Positions 44,435 through 53,240 of a DNA stretch of 64,000 bases are shown piece by piece. This DNA is from Chloroflexota bacterium (lineage in GTDB: Bacteria > Chloroflexota > Anaerolineae > Promineifilales > Promineifilaceae): positions 62,001 through 126,000 of the forward strand of contig JAKEFB010000042.1 of NCBI GenBank assembly GCA_022616275.1. Reading direction: 5' to 3'. The notes beneath the pieces were generated by a model. That model had not been told where the DNA came from. It searched no databases and saw only the letters and a program-made list of their open reading frames with translations. Position numbers and translations under genes: made by a program. Position 1 is the stretch's first letter. Every line of letters starts with the position of its first letter.

Positions 44435-46366
44435 TCAGGGCCTCACAGAGAGCGTGGCCACGACGGGCAGGTGATCTGAAGCGGTGCTCTCAACCATAAT
44501 CACGTCGCTGGCGACCAGGTCGGGGGTGTGGAAAATCCAGTCAATGCGCGGCCGTTCCGCCTGGCCGGTCTCAGCCCAGGCGTCCACAAAACCGGCGTCG
44601 AGGATCCGCTCGATTTCCTGGCTGCCCGGCCGGGCGTTCATGTCGCCCAGGAAAGCCAGGCGCGGCCGCGGCGGCCAGGCCTGGAGCAGGGCCTCCACTT
44701 GAGCCAGGCGTATCTCAGCCCGCTCAGTTGACAGATGGGCGCCGACGACCAGTAAGGTCTGGCCGCCGCCCAGCTCTATTTCGGCCCAGACGTAACCCCG
44801 GCCAATCAGCGAATCCAGATGGGGCAGGTTGTCCCATCCGCTATCCAGGATCGGATACCGGCTGAGAATGGCGTTGCCGAAAACAGGATCGGTGGCCGCC
44901 CCCATGACGGTGTAGGGCATGTCCAGCCGCCGGGCAAGCAGGGAGAGCAGGTCGCTGGTGCCGCTGAGCATCCCGCTGCGCGGCAGCTCCTGGAGGGCGA
45001 CTACCTCGGTGCCGGCGTTCTCAATGACCTGGGCTATGGCCTCCACGTCCTGCCGGCCGGCCCGGCCGTAGGCGGAGCGGACGTTATAGGTCATGACCCG
45101 CACGGGATAGCCGTGGGCCGTGGCCTCGACCGGGGCGGACGACGAATCGGCCAGCCAAAAGGCGGCTGGGGCTAACAGTAAGAGCAGGCCCAACCGCGCC
45201 GCCGGCCGGAGCAGCGCGCCAGGCCCTGGCGCGGGCGAGCGCCGCCAGGCAGCCCGGATGGCGCACAAGGCCAACCCCGCCCCGGCCAGAGGCACCAGGG
45301 CAGCGCGGGGGAAGGGCAGGAGGGGGACGGCGAGGGAAAAGTAGTAGAGCATGACGAAGACGTTGAAAAGGAAGAGGCCCAACCAGACGGCGAAACCGGC
45401 CCGGGTAATGCCGGCCGGCACAGATGACGGCCGCGCTTCGCCGGCGATGACGGCCAGCAACAGGCCGGCGCTCACCAGGGCGACGAGAACGCCGGCGGCG
45501 GCGGCCCAACCGGGCACGGCGGCCATAGCCAGGGCCACCACCAGCGCGCTTCCGGCCAGAAGCGACCACCACCACGTAGAGCGCAAGCGTTCGTTGGCCA
45601 GGGTGTAGGCGGCGGCCAGCAGGGCGCCGGTGTTGCCCAGCGCCAGCCAGCCGAAGGCCGCGGCCGGTGACCAGCCGCTGAGCGTGGCCAGCCAACCCTG
45701 GCTCTGCAACAGTTGCCACTGGACGAACAGCAGCAGGCCCAGACCAATCAGCGGCAGGCTGGTGGAAAAAGGGGCGTCCGCCAGAGGCACGCCAGCGCGC
45801 GTTTCCTGCCACAGGGTGTAAACAAAGGCGCCAACCAGGGCGATCACGACGAGGAGGGACCACAGGCCAGGAATCCAGCTCAGGTCGAGGGTGCCGGTGA
45901 GGCCGCGCAGGGCGGTATCCAGAGCCAGGCCGAAAAGGAGGCCGAGGGCAAAGGCCGGCCAGCCACCTTCGCCCCTGGCCCTGGCCTGGCCAGAGAGCAG
46001 GATCAGCAACAGGTAAAAAGAGGTAGTGCCGGCCATGGCCGCCCAGACATCTATGGTCGTCGTGGTTGAGAGCTGGACCAGCAATCGGCACAGCACCAGG
46101 ACGGCGCCGGCCGCCCACAGGGCGCCGCGCGGCTGGAGCCAGCGGGCCAGCGCCGGCGCAGCCAGCGCCAGAATGGTGGGGGTATAGGCGCAGGCCACCA
46201 CCAGCCAGTAGCTCAAGCCCAGGTTTGCCCCCCAGTGCCAGACCAGGGCAGGCAAAAACACCCGCAACAACTGGGCCCCAAGGAGGACGGTGAGAGCCGT
46301 GAGGCCGAGAGCCGGCCAGTTTACAGTTGGCGGCAACGGTTCTTTCATGGGTCGTGGCGCCGTCAA
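44435..46366 (-). CDS. Polytopic membrane protein with C-terminal endonuclease/exonuclease/phosphatase domain
   Basis: 643 residues. About eleven hydrophobic helices fill residues ~15-405. The C-terminal ~410-640 is an EEP domain: VRVMTYNVRSAYG (Asn), EVVALQELPRSG (metal Glu), GAHLSTERAEIRL (His), FLGDMNARPGS (Asp/Asn) and STASDHLPVVATL (Asp-His). The active site is complete, so it should hydrolyse a phosphodiester or phosphoester, for example a phospholipid head group or inositol phosphate, on the outer face of the membrane. Nucleic acid is less likely given the topology. Its ATG overlaps the stop of the GMC oxidoreductase gene (ATGA), and the next gene follows within 3 bases. Confidence 0.88.
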   Translation of the reverse strand: MTAPRPMKEPLPPTVNWPALGLTALTVLLGAQLLRVFLPALVWHWGANLGLSYWLVVACAYTPTILALAAPALARWLQPRGALWAAGAVLVLCRLLVQLSTTTTIDVWAAMAGTTSFYLLLILLSGQARARGEGGWPAFALGLLFGLALDTALRGLTGTLDLSWIPGLWSLLVVIALVGAFVYTLWQETRAGVPLADAPFSTSLPLIGLGLLLFVQWQLLQSQGWLATLSGWSPAAAFGWLALGNTGALLAAAYTLANERLRSTWWWSLLAGSALVVALAMAAVPGWAAAAGVLVALVSAGLLLAVIAGEARPSSVPAGITRAGFAVWLGLFLFNVFVMLYYFSLAVPLLPFPRAALVPLAGAGLALCAIRAAWRRSPAPGPGALLRPAARLGLLLLLAPAAFWLADSSSAPVEATAHGYPVRVMTYNVRSAYGRAGRQDVEAIAQVIENAGTEVVALQELPRSGMLSGTSDLLSLLARRLDMPYTVMGAATDPVFGNAILSRYPILDSGWDNLPHLDSLIGRGYVWAEIELGGGQTLLVVGAHLSTERAEIRLAQVEALLQAWPPRPRLAFLGDMNARPGSQEIERILDAGFVDAWAETGQAERPRIDWIFHTPDLVASDVIMVESTASDHLPVVATLSVRP

Positions 46367-47871
46367 TGAAGCGCGGCGATCCTCCTGGCGGCGTGCATGG
46401 CGATGGCCATAATGGTGTGCTGGGGGTTGACCCCGAGGTTCGTCGGAAAGAGGGAGGAATCAATGACGTAGAAAGCCCTGGTCCCGTGGACGGCAAAGTC
46501 GGGCCCAACCACGCCTTCGGCCGGCCGAAGGCTCATGCGCGCGGTCCCAAAGAGGTGGGTCATGGCCAGGGAGTAGCAGGCCGGATCGTCCGGGCCGGTC
46601 TCCAGGAGCCGGGCCTGGTCCACATTGGCCAGGCTTTCCGGCAAGCCGTGGACGCCTGGCAAAACCTCCCGCGCCCCGGCGGCGAATAACAACTCGGCCG
46701 CCAGGCGCAAGCCACGGCGCAGATTGGCGACGTCCTGCGGCGCCAGATCGAAGCGGATCTGGGTCCCGAAGCGCCCGTCATGGACCGAGCCCTGGGCGTA
46801 GGCCCGCAACACCACGGCCCAGGTGGCCATATAGGCCGAGGCAGCCATCTTCTCCACCCAGGCCCGACCGACGCCGGGCAGGCGAGGAAAGAGTAACTCA
46901 GGGGGCAGGGCCAGGGTTTCGATCTTGAAGCGCCCGTTCTGGCGGTAGTGGTCCACCTCATAGCCCTGGGTTGCGCCAGACCAGGCGGTGACCTCGTCGT
47001 CGAAGACGCCAACGAGCGACGTTCCGGGATGCCCCTGGAAATGGCGGCCCAGGTGGTGAGAACGAACGCCACTGCGAGCCAGCAGGCCAGGCGTCTGAAC
47101 GGCCGAGGCGGCGACGAGCACACCCTGGCGGGCGCGCAGGGTGAAGGGAGCAATATTCTCCTGCCACTGCGGCCGGTGGAAATGACCTGTTACCCCAACG
47201 GCCCGGTCCCCATCCAGGATGACCCTGTCCACCCGGGCGCTGGTGAACAGGGTCGCACCCCTTTCGGCGGCATAGGGCAGGTAGCTCACCAGCATGCTCT
47301 GTTTGGCGCCATGCGGGCAGCCCAGCGAGCAGCGGGCGCTGCCCTGGCAGCCGCGCTCGTTGCGGCGCAGGGGCGCCCCCTCGAGGCCCAGACGCTGCGT
47401 GGCGACAGCCAGGAGGCGATTATTCTCGCCCCAGATTTCGGGCGGGGTGGGGCGGGTGAAAAGCTCGCCTTCGATCTGGTCCCAATAGTGGTGCAGCAGG
47501 TCAAGGGGCAGGGCCTCACCCAGGCCGTATTCTGTCTGCCACGGCTGCCAGACATCGGCCGGCAGGCGCCAGACGATGGCCGAGTTGACGACGGTGCTAC
47601 CGCCCAGACAACTGCCCTGGAGGATAGGGATGATGGCCCGGCCGCGGGTTACCTGAGCGCCCATCTGGCGATAGATGCGCCGGAAGGCAGGCCAGACGCG
47701 GTCGCCGAAGTCGGCCGTGGCCAGCACCGGGCCTTCTTCCACGACGGCAATCCGCGCTCCCGTGTCGGCCAGCACGCGGGCGGCGGTGGCCCCGGCCGCG
47801 CCGGAGCCGACGATGACGTAGTCGAAGCTGTCGTCCAGGGCGCGCCGCTCCTTTTCGCCGTCGAAAATCAT
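46363..47871 (-). CDS. GMC-family FAD-dependent oxidoreductase
   Basis: 502 residues from ATG 47871, chosen because the FAD motif follows at the family position and the preceding gene ends in the same ATGA; the open frame continues 80 codons upstream without homology. The FAD site is YVIVGSGAAGATAARVL then VVEEGP. The GMC signature is SCLGGSTVVNSAIVWRLP. The C-terminal motif is IDSSLFPTNLGVNPQHTIMAIA, with His as the expected base. A four-Cys stretch (CQGSARCSLGCPHGAK) resembles that of fructose/gluconate/alcohol dehydrogenase relatives. It oxidises an alcohol or sugar and probably passes electrons to a membrane acceptor via its small partner upstream. Confidence 0.93.
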   Translation of the reverse strand: MIFDGEKERRALDDSFDYVIVGSGAAGATAARVLADTGARIAVVEEGPVLATADFGDRVWPAFRRIYRQMGAQVTRGRAIIPILQGSCLGGSTVVNSAIVWRLPADVWQPWQTEYGLGEALPLDLLHHYWDQIEGELFTRPTPPEIWGENNRLLAVATQRLGLEGAPLRRNERGCQGSARCSLGCPHGAKQSMLVSYLPYAAERGATLFTSARVDRVILDGDRAVGVTGHFHRPQWQENIAPFTLRARQGVLVAASAVQTPGLLARSGVRSHHLGRHFQGHPGTSLVGVFDDEVTAWSGATQGYEVDHYRQNGRFKIETLALPPELLFPRLPGVGRAWVEKMAASAYMATWAVVLRAYAQGSVHDGRFGTQIRFDLAPQDVANLRRGLRLAAELLFAAGAREVLPGVHGLPESLANVDQARLLETGPDDPACYSLAMTHLFGTARMSLRPAEGVVGPDFAVHGTRAFYVIDSSLFPTNLGVNPQHTIMAIAMHAARRIAALH

Positions 47872-48272
47872 GAGGCCACCGGCCGGCGCGGATCGTCGTG
47901 CTGGAGCGGATAGCCGATGGCCTGGCGGACGTCGCCAGCGGCGCCATAGCCGAGGCTGACCGTCGTTTTGAGCAGCCCGATCATTTGCCGCAGCAGGTAC
48001 AGGCGGGAACGCTCCATCGCCGCCAGGGCCCGCTCCCGGGCCGGCCGGTTGTACAAGGTCAGGGGCGGCGGCCGGCGGATGAGCAAGGGCGCGATCCAGG
48101 TTGCCAGCCACAGGGCGGCGCGGAATCCCCGGCGCCAGGAAGGCAGGGCTGTTCGCTCGAACTCTGACCAGAAGGCGTCGAAGCCGGCGCCGGCAAGTCC
48201 GAGCGGCAGGCCGGGGTGCGCTCCGGCCGGCAGGAGCGTGTCGAGAATGAGGTGATCGCGTTTGTTCAGCAT
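47868..48272 (-). CDS. Small partner subunit of the GMC oxidoreductase (gluconate 2-dehydrogenase subunit 3-like)
   Basis: 134 residues. The start RDHLILDTLLPAGAHPGLPLG and a helical, Trp/Arg-rich body with LTLYNRPARERALAAMERS resemble the small helical subunits encoded next to membrane-associated GMC dehydrogenases. A weak hydrophobic stretch (~50-65, RAALWLATWIAPLL) may contact the membrane. Its stop overlaps the GMC start by ATGA, so synthesis is coupled. The assignment rests mainly on this pairing; direct sequence motifs are weak. It is the first gene of the five-gene operon running down to 43657. Confidence 0.7.
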   Translation of the reverse strand: MLNKRDHLILDTLLPAGAHPGLPLGLAGAGFDAFWSEFERTALPSWRRGFRAALWLATWIAPLLIRRPPPLTLYNRPARERALAAMERSRLYLLRQMIGLLKTTVSLGYGAAGDVRQAIGYPLQHDDPRRPVAS

Positions 48273-48281
48273 GTTGCTGTG

Positions 48282-48355
48282 AGCTGGAAGCTGTAAGCTA
48301 TGAGCTATGGGCTTTTTCGTTCATGATGGTGGGTGGGGGGTAGCCTCGCCCATGT
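48282..48355. repeat. AAGCTGTAAGCTATGAGCT repeat with decayed YCII 3' end
   Basis: The AGCTAT-rich tract followed by TTCATGATGGTGGGTGGGGG and TAGCCTCGCC matches 52290-52365. Read on the minus strand, both encode GEAT-HPP just before a stop, which is the true end of the YCII gene at 52340, so this is a copy of that gene's 3' end and spacer. It lies in the 457-base gap 48273-48729. Confidence 0.7.
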
Positions 48356-48439
48356 AAACTCCTTAGAGAGGGATTATAATAGTGCTTGAGTTAGCTGTCG
48401 AACCTGGCGCGGGGCGGGCCGGCCGGGCGGGCGGAGCAG

Positions 48440-48622
48440 TTGTATGGGGAGCGCTTCCCGGCTTATGCGGCGTGGAAGGAAGGCGCCGGCGGGAGGGGCG
48501 TGGGCGGAGATTACCGGTTTTACCGGTTTGTGGTTGACCGGGTCAAGATCTTTGACGAGCAGAACCTGGGGGAGGGGCTGTTTGTGGAGGCGGCCGTCAG
48601 GAGGAAGGCGATTGGACGGTAG
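48440..48622 (+). pseudogene. 3' fragment of a gene resembling a PPOX-type flavoprotein
   Basis: About 60-75 codons of clean coding text (LYGERFPAYAAWKEG, DYRFYRFVVDRVKIFDEQNLGEGLFVEAAV) follow an in-frame stop and have no credible start. The YRFYRF and FVEA pattern resembles C-terminal ends of pyridoxamine-5'-phosphate-oxidase-like proteins, but the match is from memory and short. The last ~40 bases recur near 56755-56795. It is most likely a gene remnant. Confidence 0.45.
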
Positions 48623-48696
48623 GGGGCGGGGGCAAGGGGCGGGCGCGGCGAGTTACCGAGAGCGGCTGAGGGTCCCATTTGGTAGACAGGAGAAAA

Positions 48697-48725
48697 GTGC
48701 CTGGCGCTTTGGTAGCGCCAGGCAC
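48697..48725 (-). terminator. 12-bp hairpin terminator of the Cys-rich membrane protein gene
   Basis: GTGCCTGGCGCT (48697-48708), loop TTGGT, AGCGCCAGGCAC (48714-48725). It lies 4 bases beyond the stop of the minus-strand gene 48730-50517, with a TTTTCTCCTG run after it on that strand. Confidence 0.75.
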
Positions 48726-48729
48726 CTGG

Positions 48730-50517
48730 CTAAGATTTACTCTTGTCCGGGGGCAGGTCGTTGCAGATGCATACCGCCCAGGGCAGCGACCACATGTGGT
48801 GGAAGCCCCCGGCCCAGCCATCGCTCCAGGTTTGGTCCCGGGCGAATAGCTGGAAGGTGTAGCCGCAGCAACTGCCCCGCTCCAGGGCGAAGCCGGCCGG
48901 TGGGGTAAAGGGGGCGATGAGGCTGGCAGCGCAAACGTCGTCAAAAACGCGCAGGTCCAGTTGGGTCAACACGTCATAGGCCTTCGGCGGCACCGGATTG
49001 ACGGGGGTGCAGCCGGGTATCGTATCCTCGCACCGTGTGCCCGGCTCGCCGACGCGGCTGGTGCCGTGCAAGGGGTCAGGTCCAAAGACGGGCGGCGAGA
49101 GGCCGGGAGTAATGGGCACGCTATAAGTAGGCCCACCCTGGCGAGTGATCTGCAGCAGGTAGAAATCAAAGTTGTCGCTGGGATAGGTCAGGTCGGCCTC
49201 GTCAATGTACTCGTCGTAGGCGATGCCCATCAGGTCGGCCGGCCAGGGCGTGCCGCAGGGCGCGCCGGCCGGGACGAAAGGCCCGCCGGCCTCCAGATGG
49301 AGGTCGGTGCAGGCGGCCAGCCCGCCTATGCCGCCAAATTCTGAGTAGATCGGCTTGTTGTCGAACCAGACGCGCTGGGTGTCGTAATAGAGGTTACCAA
49401 GTGTGTCTTCGACCTGCAGCAGCAGGGTAAACTGGCCGCTCCGGCAGTGGTGCTGGGCGTCGGGGCAGGCCGGCAGCAGGCCGGCGCTGTTGAAGCAGTA
49501 ATCTTGCAGCTTCCAGACATCGTAGGTGGTGCCGAAGATGGTAATCTGGGTTTTGACCAACTGGGTCGTCAACGCCCGGCTGATGACCCAGTTCCACTGG
49601 GCCCGCTTGTCGGCCTCATCGGGGGGTTCGTAGCACAGCGGCGTGGTGAGCAGCGACCCGGTGTTTGGCCCGGTGTAGGCGGCCGGGCTGAAGCCGGCGT
49701 CCATGGGCCCGGGCAGGAAGCCGAGAGCGTAGCGGAGGTCGAAGCACTTAATCTTGCGGTTATTGCACTCGCCGACCCAGGCGCTGCCCTCGATGGTGAC
49801 GCAGCCACCCACGGGCACGACGATGCCGCCGGGATTGGTGTTGACCACGGGCGCGCTGCCGTCGAAGGGGCCGGGCGGTGTCTGCACCGGCGCACCCGGG
49901 CTAATGGCTACCCGTTGGATCCAGACGAACTGCTTGAACAAATCGAACTGGATGCAGCAGCAGGTGGGCTGGCTAGTGAAGATGCCGTAGACGCACAGAC
50001 GGACTTCATAGGAACCGGCCGACCAGACAGTAGTATCCAGCCAGCCCAGGGTGCCGTTGGTCACCGGGCTGCTGCCGCTGCCACCGCCGCCCGGATAGTG
50101 AACGCCATCGCTGCTCCAGCCGGCGTTGTCCTGGCAAGCCTGGCCTTCAACCTGGCGCCACTCCAGGGTATAGTGGGAGAAGCCGGCGCCACCGGCGCTG
50201 CCGACGACCTCCACCGTGAGCGCGCCAAGGGCCTGGTTTACCTGCTCGTCGGTGCAGCCGGTTGGCGCGGTCAGTTCGCAGGTCAGTTGCCTCTGCACCC
50301 TGATGAGCCAGATGAGCAGAGCGATGAGGAGCAGCTTGAAAAACAGGATAATCCAGGTCAACACGTTCCCTTCGGCCAACCGGCCGAAGTCGCCGCTGGC
50401 GATTTGGGCCAGCAAAAGCAGGATCAAGAGTAGGAGAAGGATATATTTGATCAGCGAGGGAAGGTCCCGCACCCTCCGTCGCGGCTGTTCTACCTGGCGG
50501 TAGTCACTCGCTTGCAT
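48730..50517 (-). CDS. Two-helix membrane protein with large Cys-rich extracytoplasmic part, unknown function
   Basis: 595 residues from ATG 50517, chosen because GGAGG lies 12 bases upstream. Two hydrophobic helices (~22-42, a leucine run, and ~53-75) are followed by ~520 residues outside the membrane with about 25 cysteines, several in tight groups (QPTCCCIQF, ERGSCCGYTF, WAVCICND). This suggests disulfide-rich beta domains (TLEWRQVEGQ, SYEVRLCVYG). No family is recognised. The Cys pattern excludes a cytoplasmic location. It has its own terminator and no near partner gene. Confidence 0.83.
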   Translation of the reverse strand: MQASDYRQVEQPRRRVRDLPSLIKYILLLLLILLLLAQIASGDFGRLAEGNVLTWIILFFKLLLIALLIWLIRVQRQLTCELTAPTGCTDEQVNQALGALTVEVVGSAGGAGFSHYTLEWRQVEGQACQDNAGWSSDGVHYPGGGGSGSSPVTNGTLGWLDTTVWSAGSYEVRLCVYGIFTSQPTCCCIQFDLFKQFVWIQRVAISPGAPVQTPPGPFDGSAPVVNTNPGGIVVPVGGCVTIEGSAWVGECNNRKIKCFDLRYALGFLPGPMDAGFSPAAYTGPNTGSLLTTPLCYEPPDEADKRAQWNWVISRALTTQLVKTQITIFGTTYDVWKLQDYCFNSAGLLPACPDAQHHCRSGQFTLLLQVEDTLGNLYYDTQRVWFDNKPIYSEFGGIGGLAACTDLHLEAGGPFVPAGAPCGTPWPADLMGIAYDEYIDEADLTYPSDNFDFYLLQITRQGGPTYSVPITPGLSPPVFGPDPLHGTSRVGEPGTRCEDTIPGCTPVNPVPPKAYDVLTQLDLRVFDDVCAASLIAPFTPPAGFALERGSCCGYTFQLFARDQTWSDGWAGGFHHMWSLPWAVCICNDLPPDKSKS

Positions 50518-50968
50518 CTTTACTTTACCTCCTGCACAGGTGGCTCGTCGCCCCACCTTAGCGGGTCAAGCCACTCAAGTGCGCCACAGGAACGGCTCCA
50601 AAAAAGGGGAAGACGGGAGTTGGCTTAGGGTAATAGGCACTCACCTCCTTGGACCAAATGACGCACCAATTGAATGAGAAGAAGGGTGGCTGGGGTGATG
50701 GATGAGGATTGCCAAGCGGCGCACCCAATAACAGTTATATTATGCCTGGAAAACCAGAGTGTGGCAATCGGCTGGAGGCAAGGGAGGCAAGGCCCCAGGT
50801 GGCAAGCTGGCAGTCACAAAGCTTGTGGTAGGCAGATGAAAACCTGGACCATACCACTGGTGGAGCCGTTCGCATCCTCAGATGCGAACTCCTCCTTGAG
50901 GTTGTGGGGCGGCCGGTGGCCGGTGCTGCCAGGGAAAATCTGACAGCACCGGCCGTGGCGATGAAAAG
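50518..50968. other. 451-base intergenic region
   Basis: It holds a 16-base tract GCCAGTTTGT-poor spacer with no clear gene; the only structured element is the inverted repeat at 50855-50895. An 89-codon frame at 50674-50943 has no ribosome site or homology and is not called. Confidence 0.5.
50855..50895. repeat. TTCGCATC-CTCA-GATGCGAA hairpin repeat, copy 1
   Basis: CCACTGGTGGAGCCGTTCG then CATCCTCAGATGCGAACTCC is the inverse of the block at 55138-55185, which also contains CCACCAGTGG. The stem TTCGCATC/GATGCGAA is perfect. Both copies lie in intergenic DNA flanking the sigma-factor cluster. Confidence 0.7.
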
Positions 50969-51799
50969 CTAATCGGTGGGCAGCGGCGTGTCGAGGAAGG
51001 GGGTGACGGCGGAGGCCAGGGTGGGGGAGGAGAAGATGTTGTAATGGGTGGTGCCAGGCAGGATGGCGAGCCGGGCATTGGACATTCCAGAGCCGTCCCA
51101 GCCGGCATCGGCCTGGCCGCCGCCGAGCAGTTCAAAGAACTCAACCGCGTGTGAGGTGCGGACGCTGTCAGCATCGCCAACCACGATCAGGGTGGGAGCT
51201 TTGATGGTCGCCACATCATTCGACCAGTCATAGTCCTGCCTGAGCAACTGGCCCAACTTGGTGAGCAACACCGGCCAATCTTCCGGCCTGGGGGCGACGC
51301 TGGCATAGAGCTGGTACATGGGGGTTTGCTTCATCGGCTCGGCCGCTTCTGGACCCATCTGGGCCATTCCGGCGAGGACTTCGGGATACCAGCCATTGCG
51401 CTTAAAGGCAGTCGAGACGAAGACCAGCTTGTGGACCACCTCCGGGTGGCGGATGGCGGTTTGTAAGGCGACGCCACCACCCAGAGAGTAACCCATGAGG
51501 TCGGCGCTTTCTAAGCCGAGATGGTTGATCAGGGCAGCGATGTCGTCGGCCATGAACTCGTAGCTGAGCGGGCGGTTGATGTCGGCCGTACGGCCGTGGG
51601 CTTGCAGGTCCACGGCGATGACTTGCCGGCCTTGGGCGAGCAGCGGCAGGAGTTCGCTGAACATCTCGATGGCGCCGACGCCGCCATGCAGCAGCACCAA
51701 TGGTTGCCCGGCGCCGTGAATCTCGTAGTAGAGGTTGAGAACATTGACGGAAGCGTAGTTGCCCACGGCGGGCGCTGGCTTGTTTGTTGTGTTTACCAT
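50969..51799 (-). CDS. Alpha/beta-fold hydrolase
   Basis: 276 residues from ATG 51799, chosen because AGGAG lies 6 bases upstream. An ATG at 51859 would add a weak lipobox-like start (LVVGCAPP) without a basic region. The fold is complete: LVLLHGGVGAIEMF, nucleophile elbow GYSLGGGVALQ, the acid in VVGDADSVRTSHAVEF and His in LPGTTHYNIF. It resembles 3-oxoadipate-enol-lactonase-type and esterase-type hydrolases, with no fixed substrate. It is the last gene of a minus-strand run with DUF1801 and YCII genes. Confidence 0.86.
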   Translation of the reverse strand: MVNTTNKPAPAVGNYASVNVLNLYYEIHGAGQPLVLLHGGVGAIEMFSELLPLLAQGRQVIAVDLQAHGRTADINRPLSYEFMADDIAALINHLGLESADLMGYSLGGGVALQTAIRHPEVVHKLVFVSTAFKRNGWYPEVLAGMAQMGPEAAEPMKQTPMYQLYASVAPRPEDWPVLLTKLGQLLRQDYDWSNDVATIKAPTLIVVGDADSVRTSHAVEFFELLGGGQADAGWDGSGMSNARLAILPGTTHYNIFSSPTLASAVTPFLDTPLPTD

Positions 51800-51869
51800 T
51801 TCATCTCCTATGTTGTTGGGCGGTGCGCACCCTACGACGAGTGTGAGCACACAAATCATTGAGTGCTGG

Positions 51870-52268
51870 TTATTTCTTTTTGCCGCCGGACAGGTTATGG
51901 GCCACGGCGGCGCGAATGAGGTCTTTCAGGGCGGGCTCGTTGACGTCGTCGCCTTCGTGGAAGTCTATGGCGCGGGAGGTCTTGGCCTCGAGGCCGGCAT
52001 TAAACAGGCCGTGGGGGTCTTGTAGCAAGGCGCCTTTGAAGAAGTTGAGCTTGACGTGGTCCTTGAAGACGCCACCGGCCACGACATTGCCTTTGTGGGA
52101 CCAGACGGCCGTGTCCCACTTCCATTCCTCGGCGATATCGGGGTCGGCCTCGAGGATCAGTTGGCGCAGTTGGGCCAGCATCCGGCCGCGCCAGTCGGCC
52201 AGTTCGGCGATCTGGTTGGTGATGCGTTGCGATGGGGTCAGGTCATCTTTCGAATTTACTTTGTTCAT
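51870..52268 (-). CDS. DUF1801 domain protein
   Basis: 132 residues. LRQLILEADPDIAEEWKWDTAVWSHKG and VKLNFFKGALLQDPHGLFN are characteristic of DUF1801, a small fold related to YdhG. The biochemical role is not established. The ATG follows AGGAGAACC. Genes of this family are often found beside ECF42 sigma and YCII genes, as here. No signal peptide, so cytoplasmic. Confidence 0.88.
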   Translation of the reverse strand: MNKVNSKDDLTPSQRITNQIAELADWRGRMLAQLRQLILEADPDIAEEWKWDTAVWSHKGNVVAGGVFKDHVKLNFFKGALLQDPHGLFNAGLEAKTSRAIDFHEGDDVNEPALKDLIRAAVAHNLSGGKKK

Positions 52269-52289
52269 GGGTTCTCCTCGGTAAATAGC

Positions 52290-52365
52290 TGCCAGCTTTA
52301 AGCTATAAGCTTTAAGCTATAAGCTATAAGCTTTTTTATTCATCGTGGTGGGTGGGCGGTAGCCT
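52290..52365. repeat. AAGCTATAAGCTT tandem palindromes and YCII 3' end, parental copy
   Basis: Several overlapping AAGCTATAAGCTT/AAGCTTATAGCTT units between the DUF1801 and YCII genes can fold as a stem ahead of TTTTTTATT, giving a probable terminator for the YCII gene on the minus strand. The block recurs at 48282 and, in part, at 53205. Confidence 0.7.
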
Positions 52366-52720
52366 CACCCTTGTCGAGATCTATGATCGGCCGTACCTCG
52401 ATGGGGCCTCTGCGCGCCTGGGGCATCTTGGAGGCCACCTGGATGGCTTCGTTGAGGTCCCTGGCATTGATGATGAAGAGCTGGACGAGTTGCCCCTTCG
52501 TCTCGGCGAAGGAGCCACCGGTGAGGGACACCTTACCGTTCACGACCTGCACCGTGAGGGTGGTGTTCCGGCTTTGGAGGTCTTCGACAGCGAATAGGTG
52601 ACCGCTCTGCCGCAGGTCCTGTTCGTTGGCCAGGCAGGCGCTCTCGAGGGCGTCGCGCTCGCCAGCGGACATAGCGTTCCACTGTTCCTCATCCCGATAG
52701 GCCAGAAATACGTATTTCAT
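52340..52720 (-). CDS. YCII/DGPF-domain protein
   Basis: 126 residues from the Met that opens the family start MKYVFLAYRDEEQW (52720); an ATG ten codons upstream is less likely. The ferredoxin-like barrel shows the usual LTGGSFAETKGQLVQLFIINARDLNEAIQVA and EVRPIID. YCII-like proteins of this group accompany ECF42 sigma factors; their exact role is not settled. The C-terminal GEATAHPPR is shared with a remnant at 48335, showing that the 3' end is part of a dispersed segment. Confidence 0.87.
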   Translation of the reverse strand: MKYVFLAYRDEEQWNAMSAGERDALESACLANEQDLRQSGHLFAVEDLQSRNTTLTVQVVNGKVSLTGGSFAETKGQLVQLFIINARDLNEAIQVASKMPQARRGPIEVRPIIDLDKGEATAHPPR

Positions 52721-52830
52721 GCTTTGTTGCCAAGGATTTGCCGAGGGCATGAGCCAGGCGCCCGGTGTGTTCAGGACGCCCGGCTCAATGCTTCAGAACG
52801 CTTTCAGCCCGCAGCGTGCGCCAGAGCGGG

Positions 52831-53184
52831 TTACTCGTGACCGAAGTCTTCCGGCCCAAACAACTGAACGATCTCGGACTCGCCGTCCCCGACGATCAAG
52901 CGGAAGCGCTTCGACCATTCGATGGCCTCTTCCAATGAATTGACCTGAATGACGGCGAAGCCGGCCAGTAGCTCCTTTAATTCGATGAACGGCCCATCGG
53001 TCACGGTGAATTTCCCGCCGGAGAGCTTGAGGCGCGTACCCTGCGGCTGGAGCGCGCCGGTCGTAACCAGCACGCCAGCTCGCGTTGCATCTTCGATCAG
53101 TTTCCCCATCTCGGCCATGAATTCGGGGGGAGGGGGAGTTGCGTTCTCGGGGTCAAAGTTGGGGTCGTAAACCAGGAATTGCAT
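52831..53184 (-). CDS. YCII/DGPF-domain protein
   Basis: 117 residues from ATG 53184, chosen for its AAAGGAG site and the family start MQFLVYDPN. DGPFIELKELLAGFAVIQVNSLEEAIEW is the DGPF motif that names the group. The partner sigma factor gene lies 212 bases upstream on the same strand. A second YCII gene follows at 52340. Genes of this type are thought to be controlled by, or to act with, ECF42 sigma factors. Confidence 0.9.
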   Translation of the reverse strand: MQFLVYDPNFDPENATPPPPEFMAEMGKLIEDATRAGVLVTTGALQPQGTRLKLSGGKFTVTDGPFIELKELLAGFAVIQVNSLEEAIEWSKRFRLIVGDGESEIVQLFGPEDFGHE

Positions 53185-53204
53185 GTTCGTTTCTCCTTTG
53201 TAAC

Positions 53205-53240
53205 TAGCTGTCAGCTTTAAGCTATAAGCTATAAGCTTTT
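53205..53240. repeat. AAGCTATAAGCTT repeat, copy 3
   Basis: CAGCTTTAAGCTATAAGCTA and TAAGCTTTTC match 52290-52333. It lies between the sigma factor and the YCII gene and may act as a stem-loop on either strand. A GACGACGGAC tract (53366-53392) lies nearby. Confidence 0.65.

Noticed and set aside
47872-48111. 80-codon N-terminal extension of the GMC oxidoreductase
   Set aside because: Overlaps the small-subunit gene in another frame, and the FAD motif is in the right place from ATG 47871.
51800-51859. Lipoprotein start for the hydrolase at 50969
   Set aside because: The lipobox LVVGC has no basic region before it, and a better ribosome site precedes ATG 51799.
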